Source: Streptomyces sp. NBC_01233 (GTDB lineage Bacteria; Actinomycetota; Actinomycetes; Streptomycetales; Streptomycetaceae). Taken from it: 64,000 bases of DNA. The stretch lies in contig NZ_CP108514.1 in assembly GCF_035989305.1 (NCBI RefSeq), forward strand, positions 3,906,501 to 3,970,500, given 5' to 3'. The position numbers and the translations under genes were made by a program. The stretch's first letter is position 1. Every line of letters begins with the position of its first letter. This document shows positions 44,353 through 53,118 of this stretch, piece by piece. Below the pieces are notes generated by a model. That model did not search any database. It was given only the letters and a program-made list of their open reading frames with translations, and was not told the DNA's origin.

Positions 44353-44883
44353 ATGCCGCAGGAACTTGAAGAGGTGCAGGTCAGGCCCGGAACCGAGGCC
44401 GATCTCGCCGCGCTCACGAACCTCTACAACCACTACGTTCGTGAGACGGCCGTCACGTTCGACACGGCCGAGTTCACTGCGGAACAGCGGCGCCCCTGGC
44501 TGCACTCCCACCCTGAAGACGGTCCGCACCGGCTTCTGGTTGCCTGCACGGGCGAGGGAATCGCCGGATACACCACAAGTGGGCCATTTCGCCAGAAGTC
44601 GGCCTACGCCACATCGGTGGAGGCGAGCGTCTACCTCGCCCCGCACGCGGTCGGGCGGGGCATCGGGACCCTGCTCTACGAGGCGCTCTTCGCGGAGCTG
44701 GCCGAGGAGCGGGTGCACCGCGTCTTCGCCGGGATCGCCCTGCCGAACGAGGCCTCGGTACGCCTCCACGAGCGCTTCGGCTTCCGCCGCGTCGGAGAGT
44801 TCACGGAGGCGGGATGGAAGTTCGACCGGTACTGGGACGTCCGCTGGTACGAGAAGCGGCTGGACCACCACCCGTCCGAGTGA
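44353..44883 (+). CDS. GNAT acetyltransferase, phosphinothricin-acetyltransferase type
   Basis: A 176-residue GNAT enzyme of the PAT/YncA group: LTNLYNHYVRETAVTFDTAE, SVEASVYLAPHAVGRGIGTL (acetyl-CoA loop V/A-G-R-G-I-G), then PNEASVRLHERFGFRRVGEF. PAT-like enzymes acetylate the amine of glutamate analogues; the true substrate is not known. The ribosome site is GAGAGGGG. It is divergent from hrdD. Confidence 0.85.
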   Translation: MPQELEEVQVRPGTEADLAALTNLYNHYVRETAVTFDTAEFTAEQRRPWLHSHPEDGPHRLLVACTGEGIAGYTTSGPFRQKSAYATSVEASVYLAPHAVGRGIGTLLYEALFAELAEERVHRVFAGIALPNEASVRLHERFGFRRVGEFTEAGWKFDRYWDVRWYEKRLDHHPSE

Positions 44884-45026
44884 AGGTCGCGACGCCGCCG
44901 TCGGACCTGGACGACGTCCTGTGGCAGGCATGGAAAGCCATGGAACTCCCCGAGGGCTACCACGCCGAGATCGTCGAGGGATTCATCGAGGAGTCGATCA
45001 CCGGGGCGCTGCGGGACGAGGCCTAG
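44880..45026 (+). pseudogene. Uma2-family nuclease-like remnant
   Basis: A 48-residue frame starting at GTG overlapping the GNAT stop (GTGA). It reads DLDDVLWQAWKAMELPEGYH, then AEIVEGFIEESITGA, the N-terminal strand-helix of Uma2 proteins, but the family continues for about 140 more residues with the PD-(D/E)XK core, which is absent. It ends against the convergent dioxygenase gene. Probably a remnant. Confidence 0.5.
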
Positions 45027-45847
45027 CCGAACTGGAGGGAGCGCTTCGAGAGGCCCATCCAGAAGCCGTCCACCGGGTCGCGGCGGGCGGCGAGGTCGCC
45101 GGTGGCCTCCGCCGCGCCGAGGGTGACGAAGAGCGGTGCGAAGTGTTCCGTACGGGGGTGGGCGAGGCGTCCCGACGGGGACTTGGCCTCGAAGTCGAGC
45201 AGGGAGTCCAGGTCGCCGGCGGCCAGGGCCTCGTGGCCCCAGGCGTCGAATTCGGCGGACCAGGAGGGGACGCCCGGGCCCTGGTGCCGCAGGGCGGCCA
45301 GGTTGTGGGTGAAGAAGCCGCTGCCGACGATGAGGACGCCCTCGTCGCGCAGGGGCGCCAGCTTGCGGCCGATGTCCATCAGGCGGCGCGGGTCCAGCGT
45401 GGGCATGGAGATCTGGAGCACCGGCACGTCGGCCTCCGGGAACATCTCCACGAGGGGGACGTACGCGCCGTGGTCCAGCCCGCGGTCCGGTATGTCCTGG
45501 ACCGGGGTACCGGGGGCCCTGAGGAGCGCCCGGACCGACGCGGCCAGCCGCGGGGCGCCGGGGGCGTCGTAGCGGACCTGGTAGTAGTGCTCGGGGAAGC
45601 CCCAGAAGTCGTAGACGAGCGGGGCCCGTTCGGTGGCGCCGAGGGCGAGCGGGGCCTCCTCCCAGTGGGCGGAGACCATCAGGATCGCCGTGGGGCGGGG
45701 CAGGTCTGCGGACCAGGCGGCGAGCTCACCCGGCCAGACCGGGTCGTCGGCGAGCGGCGGCGCCCCGTGGCTGAGGTACAGCGCCGGCATGCGGGCCCCC
45801 TGCGGGGTCGCACCCGTGGGGGTCGGGGGTGCAGTGGCCGGGGTCAT
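45023..45847 (-). CDS. Class III extradiol dioxygenase, DODA/YgiD family
   Basis: A 274-residue LigB-fold enzyme. Metal-binding and catalytic motifs are LYLSHGAPPL (His27), LMVSAHWE, GLDHGAYVPL and IVGSGFFTHNL. It matches the DODA-type group that opens catechol-like rings with non-heme iron or zinc. Start ATG 45847 has GGAGG. A 32-base palindrome lies 46 bases upstream in its promoter region. Confidence 0.88.
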   Translation of the reverse strand: MTPATAPPTPTGATPQGARMPALYLSHGAPPLADDPVWPGELAAWSADLPRPTAILMVSAHWEEAPLALGATERAPLVYDFWGFPEHYYQVRYDAPGAPRLAASVRALLRAPGTPVQDIPDRGLDHGAYVPLVEMFPEADVPVLQISMPTLDPRRLMDIGRKLAPLRDEGVLIVGSGFFTHNLAALRHQGPGVPSWSAEFDAWGHEALAAGDLDSLLDFEAKSPSGRLAHPRTEHFAPLFVTLGAAEATGDLAARRDPVDGFWMGLSKRSLQFG

Positions 45848-45892
45848 GGGACGCTCCTCCGTCGTCGGTACAGGGCTGCCCGAAAAGACTAA

Positions 45893-45924
45893 CCCCGCTT
45901 GGTTCAAATTTGAACCAAGCGGGG
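45893..45924. promoter_or_regulatory. Perfect 32-base palindrome (operator and/or terminator)
   Basis: CCCCGCTTGGTTCAAA is followed directly by its complement with no loop. Its core GGTTCAAATTTGAACC resembles MarR-family operators. It lies between the MFS stop (45955) and the DODA start (45847), both on the minus strand, so it could end the first transcript, control the second, or both. Confidence 0.6.
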
Positions 45925-45954
45925 TGATCAGTCATTCCCGTGCGGGCACCGCCG

Positions 45955-47493
45955 TCAGTGGGCGATCACCGGGACCTTGAACTCGGCGTCCGCGCCCTCG
46001 CCGTCACCGGAGGCCACCGGACCGCCGACGTTCGGACGGCCGGTGTTGATCAGCGTCAGGGCGATGACCGAGCTGGCGACCAGGATGCCGACCGCCCACC
46101 AGATGGCGGAGGCGTAGCCCTCGACCATGGCCTGTGCCTGGATCAGCTGTCCGGCCGGGCCGCCCGCCGCGGCCTCGGCCGCGTGGTCGGTCAGGTACGC
46201 CGTGGTCGCCGAGGCGGCGATCGTGTTCAGCAGCGCGGTGCCGATGGCGCCGCCGACCTGCTGCGAGGTGTTGACCATGGCGGAGGCGACTCCGGCGTCG
46301 GCCGGGTTCACCCCGTGCGTGGCCAGGGACATCGCCGGCATGAACGCCGTGCCCATGCCGAGGCCGAGCAGCAGCTGCGCCGGGAGGATCAGCGCCGGGT
46401 ACGAGGACCCGACCTCCAGCCGGGTCAGCAGCAGCATGCCGACCGCGGCGAGCAGGAAGCCCGGGCCCATCAGCAGGCGCGGCGCGACGCGGGTCATCAG
46501 GCGGGCGCCGATCTGCGTGGAGCCCAGGATCATGCCCGCGATCATCGGCAGGAAGGCGAAGCCCGTCTTGACCGGCGAGAAGCCCTTCACGACCTGGAGG
46601 TAGTAGGTCAGGAAGAGGAACAGGCCGAACATGGCGATGACGGCCAGGCCGAGCGAGAGGTAGACACCGCCGCGGTTGCGCTCCAGCAGGACGCGCAGCG
46701 GCAGCAGCGGGGACTTCACCTTGGACTCGACGAGGACGAAGGCCGCCAGCAGCAGCGCCGAGGCGATGAACATGCCCGCGGTCACGGCGTCCGACCAGCC
46801 CGCGGACTCGGCGCGGGTGAAGCCGTAGACCAGGGCGACGAGACCGAGGGTGGACAGGACCACACCGGGGATGTCGAGCGGGGCGCGGTTGCGGGAGCCG
46901 GCGGGCTCGCGGATGACCATCCAGGCACCCACGGCCGCGACGATCGCGAACGGGATGTTGACGAAGAAGGTCCAGCGCCAGTTGAGGTACTCGGTGAGGA
47001 AGCCGCCGAGGATCAGGCCGACGGCGCCGCCGCCGCCCGCGATCGCGCCGTAGATGCCGAAGGCCTTGGCGCGCTCCTTGGCGTCGGTGAACATCACCGC
47101 GAGCAGCGAGAGGGCCGCCGGTGCGAGCAGTGCGCCGAAGGCACCCTGGAGTGCGCGGGCGCCGAGCATCATGGCCTCGCCGTTCGCGGCGCCGCCGAGC
47201 GCGGAGGCCAGGGCGAAGCCGATGAGGCCGACGACGAAGGCGTTCTTACGGCCCCACTTGTCGGCGATGCGGCCGCCGAAGAGGAGCAGTCCGCCGAAGG
47301 CCAGCGCGTACGCGGTGATGACCCACTGGCGGTTGCCGTCCGAGATGCCGAGGTCGGTCTGGGCGGACGGCAGGGCGATGTTCACGATGGTCGCGTCGAG
47401 GACGACCATCAGCTGGGCCAGGGCTATGAAGACGAGTGCCTTCCAGCGGCTGGGATCGGCAGCCAGCGGCGGTGTCGCGGCTGTTTTTGACAT
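45955..47493 (-). CDS. MFS drug-efflux transporter, DHA2 (EmrB/QacA) family
   Basis: A 512-residue, 14-helix transporter. Motifs: MVVLDATIVNIALPSAQTDL, GGRIADKWGRKNAFVVGLIG (motif A) and GAVGLILGGFLTEYLNWRWT. It lies 62 bases after a TetR gene on the same strand and is probably repressed by it. ATG 47493 was chosen; GTG 47505 is an alternative. Confidence 0.9.
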   Translation of the reverse strand: MSKTAATPPLAADPSRWKALVFIALAQLMVVLDATIVNIALPSAQTDLGISDGNRQWVITAYALAFGGLLLFGGRIADKWGRKNAFVVGLIGFALASALGGAANGEAMMLGARALQGAFGALLAPAALSLLAVMFTDAKERAKAFGIYGAIAGGGGAVGLILGGFLTEYLNWRWTFFVNIPFAIVAAVGAWMVIREPAGSRNRAPLDIPGVVLSTLGLVALVYGFTRAESAGWSDAVTAGMFIASALLLAAFVLVESKVKSPLLPLRVLLERNRGGVYLSLGLAVIAMFGLFLFLTYYLQVVKGFSPVKTGFAFLPMIAGMILGSTQIGARLMTRVAPRLLMGPGFLLAAVGMLLLTRLEVGSSYPALILPAQLLLGLGMGTAFMPAMSLATHGVNPADAGVASAMVNTSQQVGGAIGTALLNTIAASATTAYLTDHAAEAAAGGPAGQLIQAQAMVEGYASAIWWAVGILVASSVIALTLINTGRPNVGGPVASGDGEGADAEFKVPVIAH

Positions 47494-47555
47494 GGGGGTA
47501 CCCACTTCACTGTGCGGAATGACTGAAAAAGGCTAGTTGGCAAGCTTTGTGCGCG

Positions 47556-48245
47556 TCACATGGTTTTTTGCCGGAGGTCGTCGAAAGTGGCCGCCGAACC
47601 CGGCAGTTCGGAGCGGGCCGGAGCCCGGAGCCCGTCGAGGAAGAGCTGGAGGTGACGGTGGGCGAAGCGGTCGGTGTCGATGCAGGCGGTCCCGGGCAGC
47701 GGGCGGCTGAGCTGGGACAGGGCGACCATCAGGTCGCCGACGCCGATGTCCGTACGGATCGCTCCGGCGCCCTGGCCGGTGGCCAGCAGTGTCTCGACGG
47801 CCGACTCCAAGGCGGTCTGCGCCGCGAGGAGTTCGGGGTGTTCGCGGTCGAAGTCGTCGGCGAGCATGGGGCACAGGGCGCCGATCCGCTCGTCGGCCGC
47901 GGCGTGCGTGAAGCGGCACAGCGCGGCGAAGGCGTCGGACTCCTCGGCGAGGGAGGCCTCGGCCGAGGCCGTGACCCGGCCCATCACGAAGAGCACGACG
48001 TGACGGACGAGGGTGGGGCGGTCGGGGAAGTGCCGGTAGAGGGTGGCGTTGCCGATGCCGGCCCGCCGGGCCACCTCGTCGAAGGGGGCCGCGGAACCGA
48101 ACTCGACGAAGGCCTCGCGGGCCGCCGTCAGGATGCGCTCGCGGTTGCGGACGGCGTCGGCGCGCGGACGCGGGACGCCGGAGCCGTCCACGCGGGACGC
48201 ACGGGCGGACGGGGCCGCCGGGGCGGTGGCGGCGGGGCGCTTCAT
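47556..48245 (-). CDS. TetR-family repressor
   Basis: A 229-residue TetR regulator. After a disordered start, the DNA-binding domain covers residues 30-85 (RNRERILTAAREAFVEFGSA, RRAGIGNATLYRHFPDRPTL). The ligand-binding C-terminal part matches the TetR group beside DHA2 pumps (LCPMLADDFDREHPELLAAQ). Start ATG 48245 has GGGAGG. Two tandem palindromes upstream may be its own operators. Confidence 0.88.
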   Translation of the reverse strand: MKRPAATAPAAPSARASRVDGSGVPRPRADAVRNRERILTAAREAFVEFGSAAPFDEVARRAGIGNATLYRHFPDRPTLVRHVVLFVMGRVTASAEASLAEESDAFAALCRFTHAAADERIGALCPMLADDFDREHPELLAAQTALESAVETLLATGQGAGAIRTDIGVGDLMVALSQLSRPLPGTACIDTDRFAHRHLQLFLDGLRAPARSELPGSAATFDDLRQKTM

Positions 48246-48320
48246 TCCGGGGCCTCCCTGGCACGGTGACACGCAGTACGGACAGCTCGCCGCACGGGCA
48301 GCTCGCCCGGCCCGCCCAAA

Positions 48321-48337
48321 CGGGGAGCCGGTCCCCG
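48321..48337. promoter_or_regulatory. Palindrome CGGGGA-N5-TCCCCG, copy 1
   Basis: CGGGGAGCCGGTCCCCG, the first of two identical-pattern palindromes in the 279-base divergent region between the TetR and M6 protease genes. Likely operator; the binding protein is not proven. Confidence 0.5.
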
Positions 48338-48359
48338 CTTTCAGGGACTCACGTACAAA

Positions 48360-48376
48360 CGGGGATCCCGTCCCCG
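48360..48376. promoter_or_regulatory. Palindrome CGGGGA-N5-TCCCCG, copy 2
   Basis: CGGGGATCCCGTCCCCG, 39 bases from copy 1 centre to centre. Both are preceded by AAA, and the 20-base blocks differ at three positions. Confidence 0.5.
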
Positions 48377-48524
48377 GTTATTCCACTCCTGCGTGTGACC
48401 TGAGCCACAAGCCCGTCCACGTTCGGCCTCGCCCGACGCGCGGGCGCGCCGCGCCCGTCGGAGGGTGATCGCACAGAGCGCAGACCGGAGAGGGCCGGCT
48501 GCCGCGGACCCGAAGGCGATCTCC

Positions 48525-49802
48525 ATGCCGCAGACCCGCCACCGGATACGCAAGCCCCGCCGCACCAGCGCGTTCATCGGTCTGACCGCGCTGGCCCTCG
48601 GCGTCTCCGCGACCGCGAGCACCGGGATATCCAGTCGCGGGCACTCGGCGTCCGGCCCTGTGGCCACGACCGTCGAATCGGCTCTCGCGCCCTGCCGGAT
48701 CGCCGGCACGATGGGCGTGCAGATGTCCGAGGGCCTGCCGACCCCGCCCGGGTACTCGCGCTCGACCGGCGAGGTCCGCGCCCTGAACCTGATGATCGAC
48801 TTCCCCGACGCCAAGGGGGAGGGCGCGGCCGCCGACCGGCTGGCCGAGTTCTTCCCCCAGACCGCCGACTGGTTCCGCACCAGCTCCTACGGACGGCTCA
48901 CCTACCGGCCCGAGGCCCCCATAAGGAACTGGCTGCGGATGCCGATGCCCTTCGCGGCGTACGGGATCGAGCGCGGGTCACCGTACGAGCCGGGCTACCG
49001 GCAGCTCGTCGAGCACATCGCGAAGGCCGCCGACCCCGAGGTGGACTTCAGCCGGTACGACCTGATCAACATCCTGATCACGCCGAACGCCGGGCCGTCC
49101 GCCCTGGACACCGTCCTCTCGGTGACCTTCTCGGGCAACGGCGAGGCCCCCGTCGCCGACGGGGTGCCGCTGGCCAACACGTCCTTCGTCTACAGCCGGC
49201 AGGACGACGGCTCCGGAACCTACCGGGAGACCGGCTACCGGGTGCTCCCGCACGAGAACGGGCACGTCTTCGGACTGCCCGACCTCTACACCTCCGACGG
49301 CGGGAGCACGGTCGGGCACTGGGACATCATGAGCGAGGACTGGGGCGCCAACAACGACCTCATGGGGTGGCACAAGTGGAAGCTGGGCTGGCTGGACAGC
49401 ACGCAGATCAGCTGCGCGTCCAAGCCGGGCACCAGCGACCACACCCTGTCCCCGCTGGGGGTGCGGGGCGGCACGAAACTGGCCTTCATCCCGTTGTCGG
49501 AGAGCGCCGGGTACGCGGTGGAGGTGCGGACCCGGGCCGGTAACGACGAGGCCGTGTGCAAGCCCGGCGTCCTCGTCTACAAGGTGGACTCCGACGTGGA
49601 CACCGGGCACGGCCCCATCACGGTGTCGGACAGCGCCGACGCGAGCGGCGGCTGCACGCGCCGGCCCAATGTGCACGCGGAACTGTCGGACGCCCCGTTC
49701 CGGCCGGGCGAGACCTTCACCGACGAGAAGGCGGGCATCAGCGTCTCGGTGGTGGGCCAGCTGCGCAACGGCAGTTACCAGGTCCGCGTCACCCGGCCGT
49801 AG
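48525..49802 (+). CDS. Secreted M6-family metalloprotease (immune inhibitor A-like)
   Basis: A 425-residue exported protease. Signal peptide residues 1-32. The M6 domain has the start LMIDFPDAKGEGAAADRLAE and the zinc site HENGHVFGLPD: His243, Glu244, His247 and Asp253. A conserved structural phrase GHWDIMSEDWGANNDLMGWH follows. The C-terminal beta-domain is short. Such enzymes digest external proteins. It is divergent from the TetR gene; no inhibitor gene is adjacent. Confidence 0.88.
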   Translation: MPQTRHRIRKPRRTSAFIGLTALALGVSATASTGISSRGHSASGPVATTVESALAPCRIAGTMGVQMSEGLPTPPGYSRSTGEVRALNLMIDFPDAKGEGAAADRLAEFFPQTADWFRTSSYGRLTYRPEAPIRNWLRMPMPFAAYGIERGSPYEPGYRQLVEHIAKAADPEVDFSRYDLINILITPNAGPSALDTVLSVTFSGNGEAPVADGVPLANTSFVYSRQDDGSGTYRETGYRVLPHENGHVFGLPDLYTSDGGSTVGHWDIMSEDWGANNDLMGWHKWKLGWLDSTQISCASKPGTSDHTLSPLGVRGGTKLAFIPLSESAGYAVEVRTRAGNDEAVCKPGVLVYKVDSDVDTGHGPITVSDSADASGGCTRRPNVHAELSDAPFRPGETFTDEKAGISVSVVGQLRNGSYQVRVTRP

Positions 49803-49990
49803 CCACCCCACGGCTGCGGACCCGGACCCGGACCCGGCCCCGAACCCCGAGCCCCGAAAGGAAGCGACAGCCTTCGACCGGCGGGGTCCTGAGCGTCCGT
49901 ACTCAGGGCCCCGGCCCGCTGCTCTGCACGGCGGCGGCCCGCCTCGCCCTGCGCATCGCCGGCACAGGTTCCGAACCGCGGGGCCGGCTC

Positions 49991-50743
49991 TCAGAGTCCT
50001 GCCGCGAGGGCCTCGCGCAGGATGTCCCCGACCTCGCCACGGTGCTCCCGGGCCAGCAGGAAGAAGTGGTCCCCGGCGAAGCGGCGTACCCGGCACGGCC
50101 CCGTCGTGTGGTCGGCCCAGCCGTCGAGCGGCTCGTGCGGGACCAGCGGGTCCGCCGTGCCGCCCAGCACGTGGAGCGGCACGTCGAGCCGTACGTCCTC
50201 GAACCCCGCCGCGGCCTCCCGGCTGAGTGCGATGTCGGCCCGCAGCACGCGCGTCACGTGGGCCAGCATGTCCGGGTCCCGCAGGACCCACTCCGGAGTG
50301 CCCCCGCCGTCGCGCAGCAGCCGGACGGCGTCCTCCTCGGTGACCGTGGCGTGGGCCCGGCGCGGGGTCCGGCCGGGCACCTGGCCACTGACCACGGCCG
50401 CCCGGCACTGCGGGCCGAGGAGCAGGGCCGCGCGGGCGGCGAGGAGCGCGCCGAGGCTGTGCCCGAAGACCACCGTGGGCAGCGGGTCGCGGCCGAGCAC
50501 CTCGTCGGAGACCGCGTCCAGGACCTGGTCGAGCCGGCAGCCCGGAGGCTCGCCGAAGCGGCGCTCCCGCCCGGGGAGCGAGAGCCCGAGCACTTCCACG
50601 TCCGCGGGCAGCGTCTCGACGACGGGGTAGAGCGTGCTGGGCCCGGACCCGGAATGCGGGAACACCAGGAGGCGTACGCGGGGCACGGCAGCCGCGCCCG
50701 GCGGCCGCAGCAGCGGCCACCAGGGGACGGTGGGGGCGTTCAT
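49991..50743 (-). CDS. Type II thioesterase (alpha/beta hydrolase)
   Basis: A 250-residue editing thioesterase. Motifs: LLVFPHSGSGPSTLYP, the nucleophile elbow FGHSLG with Ser96, the loop Asp in GGTADPLVPHEPL, and the catalytic His in GDHFFL near residue 229. Type II thioesterases release stalled acyl groups from PKS and NRPS carriers. No PKS or NRPS gene is in the window, so this copy stands alone beside a SARP regulator. ATG 50743 has GAGGTG; the GTG at 50770 is less likely. Confidence 0.85.
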   Translation of the reverse strand: MNAPTVPWWPLLRPPGAAAVPRVRLLVFPHSGSGPSTLYPVVETLPADVEVLGLSLPGRERRFGEPPGCRLDQVLDAVSDEVLGRDPLPTVVFGHSLGALLAARAALLLGPQCRAAVVSGQVPGRTPRRAHATVTEEDAVRLLRDGGGTPEWVLRDPDMLAHVTRVLRADIALSREAAAGFEDVRLDVPLHVLGGTADPLVPHEPLDGWADHTTGPCRVRRFAGDHFFLLAREHRGEVGDILREALAAGL

Positions 50744-50819
50744 CGTCGTCACCTCGAAGCTCCCGTTCACGGGCAGTTGATGATCCTCGTCAGCCTACGC
50801 AGCGGGCCGGCCCGCCCCC

Positions 50820-51620
50820 TCATGCGGCTTTGACGCCGACCAGTTGCTCCGCGCCACAGTCGTCCAGGGCGGGGGCGTGCGTCAGGATCGCGTGCTGGAG
50901 CCGCTGGAGGCGCGGCGCGGGCTCGATCCCGTGGTCCTCGACCAGGTTGCTCCGGAGCCTGCTGTACGTCGCCAGCGCCTCGGTGGTCCGTCCACTGCGG
51001 TAGAGGGCCACCATCAGGTAGGCATAAAGGTTTTCCCACGTCGAGCGGCCGTCGAGCAGGGCGCGGATCTCACCGACGAGGACCTGATGATTCCCGAGTT
51101 CGAGTTCGAGCTCGAAACGCTGCTCATGGGCGAAGGAGCGGCGCTCGTCCAGCCGCCGGCCGATGGATTCGAAGGCGGGAATTCCACGCAGGTCTTCGAG
51201 GGCTTGTCCGCGCCACAGGGAAATGGCTTGCTCCAGGGCTTTCGAAGCCTTTTCCCGCTCGCCCTCCCGACGGAATTCACGGGCCGTTCCCAGCAGCCGG
51301 TCGAATGCGTGGACGTCCAGATCGCACCCGCCGAGCCGCAGCCGGTATCCGGGCGGCTGGGTGGTGACGAGCGCGGCGGCGTCGAGGCCGAGCGCCCGGA
51401 GGTGCTTGCGCAGCTGGGAGACGTAGACGTGCAGGGCGGTGGCGGCGGTCTGCGGAGGAGTGCCTGACCAGAGGGCTTCGATGAGCCGTCCGGAGGACAC
51501 GGCTTCACCGTGGTGCGCGCAGAGATAGGCCAGGAGGGAGCGGACCTTGAGCGGTCTCGGCGATACCTGGGCCCCGTCCTCCGTCTCCATCCCTACCGGT
51601 CCGAGCACTTGGAACTTCAC
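50820..51620 (-). CDS. SARP-family regulator (small AfsR/DnrI type)
   Basis: A 266-residue activator. It has an OmpR-like winged helix, residues 1-95 (KFQVLGPVGMETEDGAQVSP, LLAYLCAHHGEAVSSGRLIE, LHVYVSQLRKHLRALG), then a BTAD domain, residues 100-245 (DLDVHAFDRLLGTAREFRRE, ENLYAYLMVALYRSGRTTEA). SARPs turn on secondary-metabolite clusters by binding heptameric repeats near the -35 region. Start GTG 51620 has AGGGGG. It is immediately upstream of the type II thioesterase gene on the same strand (76-base gap), so the two may be co-expressed. Confidence 0.88.
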   Translation of the reverse strand: MKFQVLGPVGMETEDGAQVSPRPLKVRSLLAYLCAHHGEAVSSGRLIEALWSGTPPQTAATALHVYVSQLRKHLRALGLDAAALVTTQPPGYRLRLGGCDLDVHAFDRLLGTAREFRREGEREKASKALEQAISLWRGQALEDLRGIPAFESIGRRLDERRSFAHEQRFELELELGNHQVLVGEIRALLDGRSTWENLYAYLMVALYRSGRTTEALATYSRLRSNLVEDHGIEPAPRLQRLQHAILTHAPALDDCGAEQLVGVKAA

Positions 51621-52217
51621 GGTATTTCCCCCTGATAGATCCCTTGGCCACGAGGGGAGGGCGCAAACGACCGGCCGCATCGCGCGGCCCCCTCCGCACT
51701 CCATAGATCTTCATTGGGGATCCAGGCCGAGTCAAGCCGCCGAACTCGCACCCGAAGAACACCGGAGGCCCCTTGACCAATTGACGGTGACGTACACGAT
51801 CCACGCGAATGAGCCGTATCTCACACCCATTCCGGATGGGCAGGCTCCGCTTTCCGAGTCCGCTTGATGAGCCGTTTTTCGCCAGCACCTCCACTGTTCA
51901 AGCCAAATTCGAACGGCGCACCGCCCTGCGGCGACCGGTCCACGGCCGTGCGCCCCGAAACCCCGTCGGCCTGCGCCTGTTTCCGGGGTATCGTCCCGGC
52001 AGCACCCGCTCGGGGGGACGGGGGGACCTCCACCGGGAGCCGCGAAGCCTGACGGCACATCCCGACGGCGACACGGCTCGCACGCCGACCCGCCGTAGCG
52101 GCGGAGCGGTTGATCCCGCCGCGCAGCCGGCGCACACCGTCCCCCCGCTCAGGGGCATTTGTACCGTCACGCCACATCAACTCGTGCAATTCCATTATCT
52201 TGAGGGGGAGTTCTCGC
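51621..52217. other. Intergenic region with no recognised gene
   Basis: About 600 bases between the divergent SARP and AMIN-like genes. Composition is mixed; no frame has convincing codon bias with a ribosome site, and no RNA structure was recognised. It must hold both promoters, and the second half ends in the GGGGGAG ribosome site for the gene at 52218. Confidence 0.5.
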
Positions 52218-52784
52218 ATGCATTCCAACAGGGCCGTTCGGCTGCTGGCATCCACCGTCGCCGTCGCGGCGAGCGCATTGTGCATAGCCGTGCCGCAGGC
52301 CCAGGCGGCCGGTCTCACGGCGCCGGCCACCGCGGCCGGCGCATCCACCGCGGCCGCCGCCCCCGACTGCTACGGGACCTGTGTCCTCGGCGTCCGCGCC
52401 GCGACCCACCCGGGCTTCGACCGCTTCGTGATCGACCTGGGCGAGGGACCGATCCCGCAGTGGACCACGACCACGCAGACGACCCCGCTGACCTGCTGCG
52501 GTGACGAAACGAACGAGCACGTGGTCCCGATCACGGGCAAGCAGTACCTGAAGATCAAGTTGTCCAAGGCGACCGGATTCGACTTCGCCAACTCCAAGGC
52601 GGTGTACACGAGTCCGGATTACTTCACCTACAACTTCCCGAGCCTCAAGGGACAGGGCCGCACCGGCACCACCGACCCCGAGGGACGTGAGTTCAACATC
52701 GGACTCGCCCTCGGCGACCACTCCTCGTACCGGATCTCGAAGCTCACGGCTCCGAACCGCATCGTGGTCGACATCAACCACTGA
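52218..52784 (+). CDS. Secreted AMIN-like domain protein
   Basis: A 188-residue exported protein. Signal peptide residues 1-30 (ASTVAVAASALCIAVPQAQA). The mature region begins with CYGTC and has the AMIN-like features VLGVRAATHPGFDRFVIDLG, KQYLKIKLSKATGFDFANSK and a C-terminal strand ISKLTAPNRIVVDINH. AMIN-type domains bind cell-wall or surface polymers. Cys residues (CYGTC, LTCC) suggest two disulfides. Followed by a perfect hairpin. Confidence 0.75.
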   Translation: MHSNRAVRLLASTVAVAASALCIAVPQAQAAGLTAPATAAGASTAAAAPDCYGTCVLGVRAATHPGFDRFVIDLGEGPIPQWTTTTQTTPLTCCGDETNEHVVPITGKQYLKIKLSKATGFDFANSKAVYTSPDYFTYNFPSLKGQGRTGTTDPEGREFNIGLALGDHSSYRISKLTAPNRIVVDINH

Positions 52785-52819
52785 GCGGCACGGTCCGGCG
52801 CCGGATGCCGGCCATCGTG

Positions 52820-52854
52820 ATCGACGGCGGGGTGGCCTCCGCCCCGCCGTCGAT
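52820..52854 (+). terminator. Terminator after the AMIN-like gene
   Basis: A perfect 13-base stem ATCGACGGCGGGG / CCCCGCCGTCGAT with a 9-base loop. From here to the MFS stop at 53119 nothing else is recognised. Confidence 0.7.
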
Positions 52855-53118
52855 TCGTTCACCCGGCAGTGAATGCTCGCCGCGGAAACCTGGCGCTTCG
52901 ACGGAGCCGCCGCCATCCGGAACTACTCGCCCCATAAGCACAAAGGCCTGCACAAGCGGAATTTACGGCGCCCGATTCCGCGCAATCTCCCGGAACTCCG
53001 AAATCCCCGACACCTGGCGCCCGATCCGTCGCTGCCGACGCCGGCGTCACCGCTACCTCGCCGGACTCCAGTCGCCGCCACCTTCATCTGGCCGGTGAGG
53101 TGATCCGAAGGAAACAGC

